From contig JAAYBE010000363.1 of the NCBI GenBank assembly GCA_012719015.1, forward strand, positions 1 through 7,935: DNA of 7,935 nucleotides, read 5' to 3'. This document shows, piece after piece, positions 5,506 to 7,935 of this stretch (its first letter is position 1; each line of letters begins with the position of its first letter). The translations under genes were made by a program, and so were the position numbers. This DNA is from Actinomycetota bacterium. Lineage in GTDB: Bacteria; Actinomycetota; Thermoleophilia; UBA2241. The notes beneath the pieces were generated by a model. The model was not told where the DNA came from and made no database searches. It saw nothing but the letters and a program-made list of their open reading frames with translations.

Positions 5506-6752
5506 GGATCTACTTCACGCTGTATCTGATCCCGGTGGTGGTGGTCTCACTGCTGGTGTTCTGGGTGGCGCTGCGCAGGGAGACGCATCGGCTCGTCTTC
5601 GTGCTGGTCGTGAGCGTCGCCGCACTCGCCGCGCTGCACCCCGTCTTCGCCGCCGTCGCCCTGGGACTCGTGCTGGTGACCCATCAGCTGGTGGAGGCGT
5701 ACCGCGCGCAGAGGCTGCGTGGCGCGCGCGTCGTCCTGATCGCCGTGGTCGTCGCCCTGGTCACCATCGGGGTCGGCAAGTACGGCAGGCAGGGCGCCCT
5801 GGCGTTGTGGTGGTCCGAGGACGACTGGATCGTCACGCACCTGGTCATGCCGCTCGGCGTCAGTTACTTCGCCTTCCGCATGCTCCAGTACGTGTTCGAC
5901 TGCGTGCGCGGGGTGATCGAGGAGAACAGCCTGCTGCGGTTGGCCGCCTTCATGATGTGGATCCCGGCCTTCCCGGCGGGACCGCTCGAGACCTACCAGG
6001 GCTTCTACGCCAAGCGCACGGCCGGCTTCGAGCGGCAGGAGTTCTACTACGGCCTGCGGCGCATCGCGCTCGGCTACTTCAAGAAGGTGTTCGTCGTCGA
6101 CTTCGTGTTCGCCATCTTCTTCGGCAGGATCACCGGCACGATCGGCAAGACCGCCTTCGGCCCCGACGACGTGGGCTGGTGGTGGCCGCTCGCCTTCTGC
6201 GTGATCGTCTTCGTGCGGGCCTATTTCGACCTCTCGGCCTACACCGACCTCGCAGTCGGCTTCTCGCGCCTGTTCGGGTTCCGCATCATGGAGAACTTCC
6301 ACTTCCCGTTCTGGCAGAAGAACCTCAGCGCCTTCTGGCACAGCTGGCACATCTCGCTCAGCACGTGGGTGCGCAACAACGTGTACTTCCCGGTGTTCGG
6401 ACTCACGCGCAAGACGTGGCTGGGGCTGTACGCGAGCATGCTCGTGATGGGCCTGTGGCACGCGGTCGACCTGAACTGGCTGGCCTGGGGCTTGTGGCAC
6501 GGGACGGGCCTGGTGGTGGTGGCCCGCTGGGAGCGCTGGAAGAAGGCGCGCCGCAAGCGCAGGAAGAGGGCAGGCCTGCCGCCGGCGGCGGCCTACGAGA
6601 GGTTCACGAGATGGCTCGCCTATCCGGCCACGTTCCTCTACGTGGCGCTCGGCTACGGGTTCGTCGCCACGCCGAGCTTCGAGCAGGCGTTGAGGGTGCT
6701 GGTCAACGTCGTCCGTCTGCCGCTCGCGTGGGCGGCGGGCGTCGTCCTGTGA
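5502..6752 (+). CDS. MBOAT-family O-acyltransferase, DltB/AlgI-like
   Basis: This 416-residue polytopic membrane protein has roughly ten or more hydrophobic segments. The family core is clear: YFDLSAYTDLAVGFSRLFGF (241-260), then MENFHFPFWQKNLSAFWHSW and HISLSTW, with the first conserved histidine H283. The second is H320 in MGLWHA, 37 residues later, matching the MGxWHG histidine of DltB/AlgI; H333 in GLWHG is a further candidate. It would take the acyl group from the carrier protein on the cytosolic side and pass it outward. GTG 5502 overlaps the previous stop (GTGA) and has GGAGGGGG at 5488-5495. The C-terminus ends WAAGVVL, with no fused tyrosine hexapeptide, consistent with the separate microprotein at 1547-1792 serving that role. 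Odd points are RNN where relatives usually have RDY (291-293) and a very basic loop at 342-358. Confidence 0.92.
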   Translation: MRIYFTLYLIPVVVVSLLVFWVALRRETHRLVFVLVVSVAALAALHPVFAAVALGLVLVTHQLVEAYRAQRLRGARVVLIAVVVALVTIGVGKYGRQGALALWWSEDDWIVTHLVMPLGVSYFAFRMLQYVFDCVRGVIEENSLLRLAAFMMWIPAFPAGPLETYQGFYAKRTAGFERQEFYYGLRRIALGYFKKVFVVDFVFAIFFGRITGTIGKTAFGPDDVGWWWPLAFCVIVFVRAYFDLSAYTDLAVGFSRLFGFRIMENFHFPFWQKNLSAFWHSWHISLSTWVRNNVYFPVFGLTRKTWLGLYASMLVMGLWHAVDLNWLAWGLWHGTGLVVVARWERWKKARRKRRKRAGLPPAAAYERFTRWLAYPATFLYVALGYGFVATPSFEQALRVLVNVVRLPLAWAAGVVL

Positions 6753-6856
6753 GCCGGGCCCGTCGTCGGGTGTCGTGCCTCGGGGGCGACGTCGTGGCCG
6801 GCCGGGTCGGCTCCGGCATGTGGCACGGTGCGCCGGCGTTGCAGGTGTGAGACCAT

Positions 6857-6860
6857 GGAG
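6857..6860 (+). promoter_or_regulatory. Ribosome binding site fixing the GTG start of paralog 3
   Basis: GGAG lies 5 bases before GTG 6866. An in-frame TGA at 6863-6865 sits directly before that GTG, so no earlier start is possible. The next gene therefore begins at 6866 unless a later start is used. Confidence 0.65.
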
Positions 6861-6865
6861 CATGA

Positions 6866-7935
6866 GTGAACGGACGAGTCCTGCGCCAGGATGAAGCGGA
6901 GCACGCCCGCGGCCGGCGGGCGTTCCGCCGCGGGTTCCGCCAGCGTAGCCCGCTGGTGCTGCTCGCGGCCGCCGTGCTCACGGCGGTCGTGCTGCTCGGC
7001 GGGCAGGCGCTGCTCTTCAACGGCGGCCTCACCAGCATGGACGAGGGCCGGCTGCTGCGCATCACGCACGACGACTACGTGCACGTGTCAGTCAGGGTCC
7101 ACGAGCTGCAGAAGGACCCGCCGCAGATGCGCACCGTCTATCTCTTCGGCGGGTCCGGCACCATGGAGTGTTTCGTCAGCGAGGAGTCGCTCGCCGCCGC
7201 CATCACGCGCGCGTCGGGGCGGCCCGTGCGGGTGGTCAGCCTGGCGGCCCACCAGGAGAGCATGGCCATGTCGCTGGCCCTCATCGACAACCTGCCGCCG
7301 GGTCCGGCTACGCTCGCCATCGGCCTCGCACCGATCCGCGTGACGGGCTCGCCCGAACGGGATGCCCAGATGCTCAGCGGGCACACGCTGCTGGTGCGGA
7401 GCCCGCGGCTGGCGCAGGTGGGTCCGCGGCACTTCGGCCGGTCTGTGCCGGCCAGCGGTCAGCTGCCGGGCATCCTCGACTACCTCGGTTCCTATCTCAA
7501 GGAACGCGCCAGCATCGCGACGCCCTGGGGTACGTCCATCGAGTACGAGACGCACTACTATCCGTGGGGCGCCAAAGGACATCAGCCGCTCGGCAAGCGC
7601 CGTAACGTGCTGTACGTCCTCGAGAAGGACGTCGCCCTGTACCGTGAGTTCGCAGACTACAACTTCGCCATGCTCGAGGAGATCCTCAAACTGGCCGACG
7701 AGCGTGGCTTCGACGTGGTCCTGTACGACCAGCCGCTCAACGCGTCGGCGGCCGGCCCGGACTGGGCCGGCGTCGTCCCCGCCTACCGTCGTCGGGCCCG
7801 GCGGCTCGCGGAGCGCTACCACGTCCCGTACGTGCACATCGAGCGCCACGTCGAGTTGCGCGACGCCGACTTCGCCGATCTCTTCCACCTGCTGGCGCCG
7901 GGGCGGCTCAAGTGGCAGCCGGAGATGGCGCGCCA
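6866..7935 (+). CDS. DltD-like SGNH-type membrane-anchored acyltransferase, divergent paralog 3 (3' partial)
   Basis: The frame is open from GTG 6866 to the window edge (356 codons plus two bases), with the C-terminus probably only slightly beyond. After a longer charged N-terminus, RGFRQRSPLVLL leads into an anchor at about 29-51. Catalytic blocks are LFGGSGTME (S97) and DLFH (D338, H341). It is clearly a third copy of the same family: shared landmarks include DNLPPGPAT, the mid-protein TYR-rich linker, VVLYDQPLN near 284-292 and HLLAPGRLKWQ at the end. It differs in two ways: the second serine of GGSS is glycine, and the GVN block of the other paralogs reads GLA (A155), losing the asparagine. 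It is separated from the MBOAT by 113 bp rather than overlapping, so it may be transcribed or translated independently. Activity is plausible but altered oxyanion chemistry or another acceptor should be considered. Confidence 0.8.
   Translation, partial: MNGRVLRQDEAEHARGRRAFRRGFRQRSPLVLLAAAVLTAVVLLGGQALLFNGGLTSMDEGRLLRITHDDYVHVSVRVHELQKDPPQMRTVYLFGGSGTMECFVSEESLAAAITRASGRPVRVVSLAAHQESMAMSLALIDNLPPGPATLAIGLAPIRVTGSPERDAQMLSGHTLLVRSPRLAQVGPRHFGRSVPASGQLPGILDYLGSYLKERASIATPWGTSIEYETHYYPWGAKGHQPLGKRRNVLYVLEKDVALYREFADYNFAMLEEILKLADERGFDVVLYDQPLNASAAGPDWAGVVPAYRRRARRLAERYHVPYVHIERHVELRDADFADLFHLLAPGRLKWQPEMAR

Larger units (their letters stand above)
575..7935 (+). other. Dlt-like envelope acylation operon
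   Basis: Seven genes plus the divergent paralog lie on one strand. Junctions are 47 bp, an 8-bp overlap, 19 bp, a 4-bp overlap, a 1-bp overlap, a 4-bp overlap and finally 113 bp. The order is flavoprotein, carrier, microprotein, ligase, SGNH, SGNH, MBOAT, SGNH, whereas the classic Firmicute order is dltX-A-B-C-D. The three overlaps around the SGNH and MBOAT genes imply coupled translation of the membrane complex. I see no promoter inside the block up to 6752. Confidence 0.75.

Noticed and set aside
3365..6752. Alginate or cellulose acetylation (AlgI/AlgJ/AlgX) system
   Set aside because: Those systems normally do not carry a dedicated acyl carrier protein and ligase, and this operon also has a separate DltX-like microprotein; the Dlt scheme explains all parts better, although the MBOAT and SGNH families are shared.
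1306..6752. Firm assignment as D-alanylation of teichoic acid
   Set aside because: The ligase motifs do not look specific for an amino acid and nothing in the window identifies the acceptor polymer, so I call it Dlt-like only.
1773..6863. Long minus-strand open frames at 1773-3341, 2939-4342, 4282-5439 and 5547-6863
   Set aside because: They are Arg/His/Asp-rich shadows typical of high-GC coding DNA, overlap each other, lack recognisable domains, and oppose plus-strand genes with clear catalytic motifs.
6753..6865. Terminator or promoter between the MBOAT and paralog 3
   Set aside because: Only short stems (CCCG/CGGG at 6759-6770, GCCGG/CCGGC at 6797-6817) are present, with no T-tract and no recognisable -10 box.

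Overview
This window looks like part of a chromosome from a high-GC Gram-positive bacterium, probably Actinomycetota. The codons overwhelmingly end in G or C, GTG starts are common, a likely extended -10 box reads TGG-TAGGAT, and the gene content is that of an envelope-modifying organism. The flavoprotein with a cysteine cluster would fit an anaerobic or microaerobic lineage, but I cannot place the organism more precisely. There are no mobile elements, CRISPR arrays or rRNA genes.

Layout. Positions 1-198 hold the C-terminal end of a lysozyme-like or lytic transglycosylase protein, followed by a hairpin. A tRNA-Leu(CAA) lies at 311-397. A GC-rich leader follows, with a candidate promoter and a 13-bp hairpin. 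Then comes a tightly packed plus-strand operon: an Isf/NAD(P)H-type flavoprotein (575-1258), an acyl carrier protein (1306-1554), an 81-residue single-span membrane protein ending in FRYVGF (1547-1792), an ANL-superfamily acyl ligase (1812-3368), two tandem SGNH-type membrane-anchored acyltransferases of identical length (3365-4435 and 4435-5505) and an MBOAT O-acyltransferase (5502-6752). After a 113-bp gap, a third and more divergent SGNH paralog starts at GTG 6866 and runs off the window.

How the genes work together. The set matches, part for part, the D-alanylation (Dlt) logic of Firmicutes. A ligase (DltA role) loads an acyl group onto a carrier protein (DltC role). An MBOAT (DltB role) moves it across the membrane to the C-terminal tyrosine hexapeptide of a microprotein (DltX role). 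An SGNH protein (DltD role) then transfers it to an envelope polymer. What is unusual is that it sits in a high-GC actinobacterial-type context, in a different gene order, with three DltD-like proteins for one MBOAT. The ligase also looks like a carboxylic-acid/CoA-type ligase rather than an amino-acid adenylating enzyme, so the cargo may not be D-alanine. Pathway assignment is by motif and synteny; cargo and acceptor polymer are unknown. The only stretch longer than 300 bases without a protein gene is 199-574, which holds the tRNA and the regulatory structures described below.
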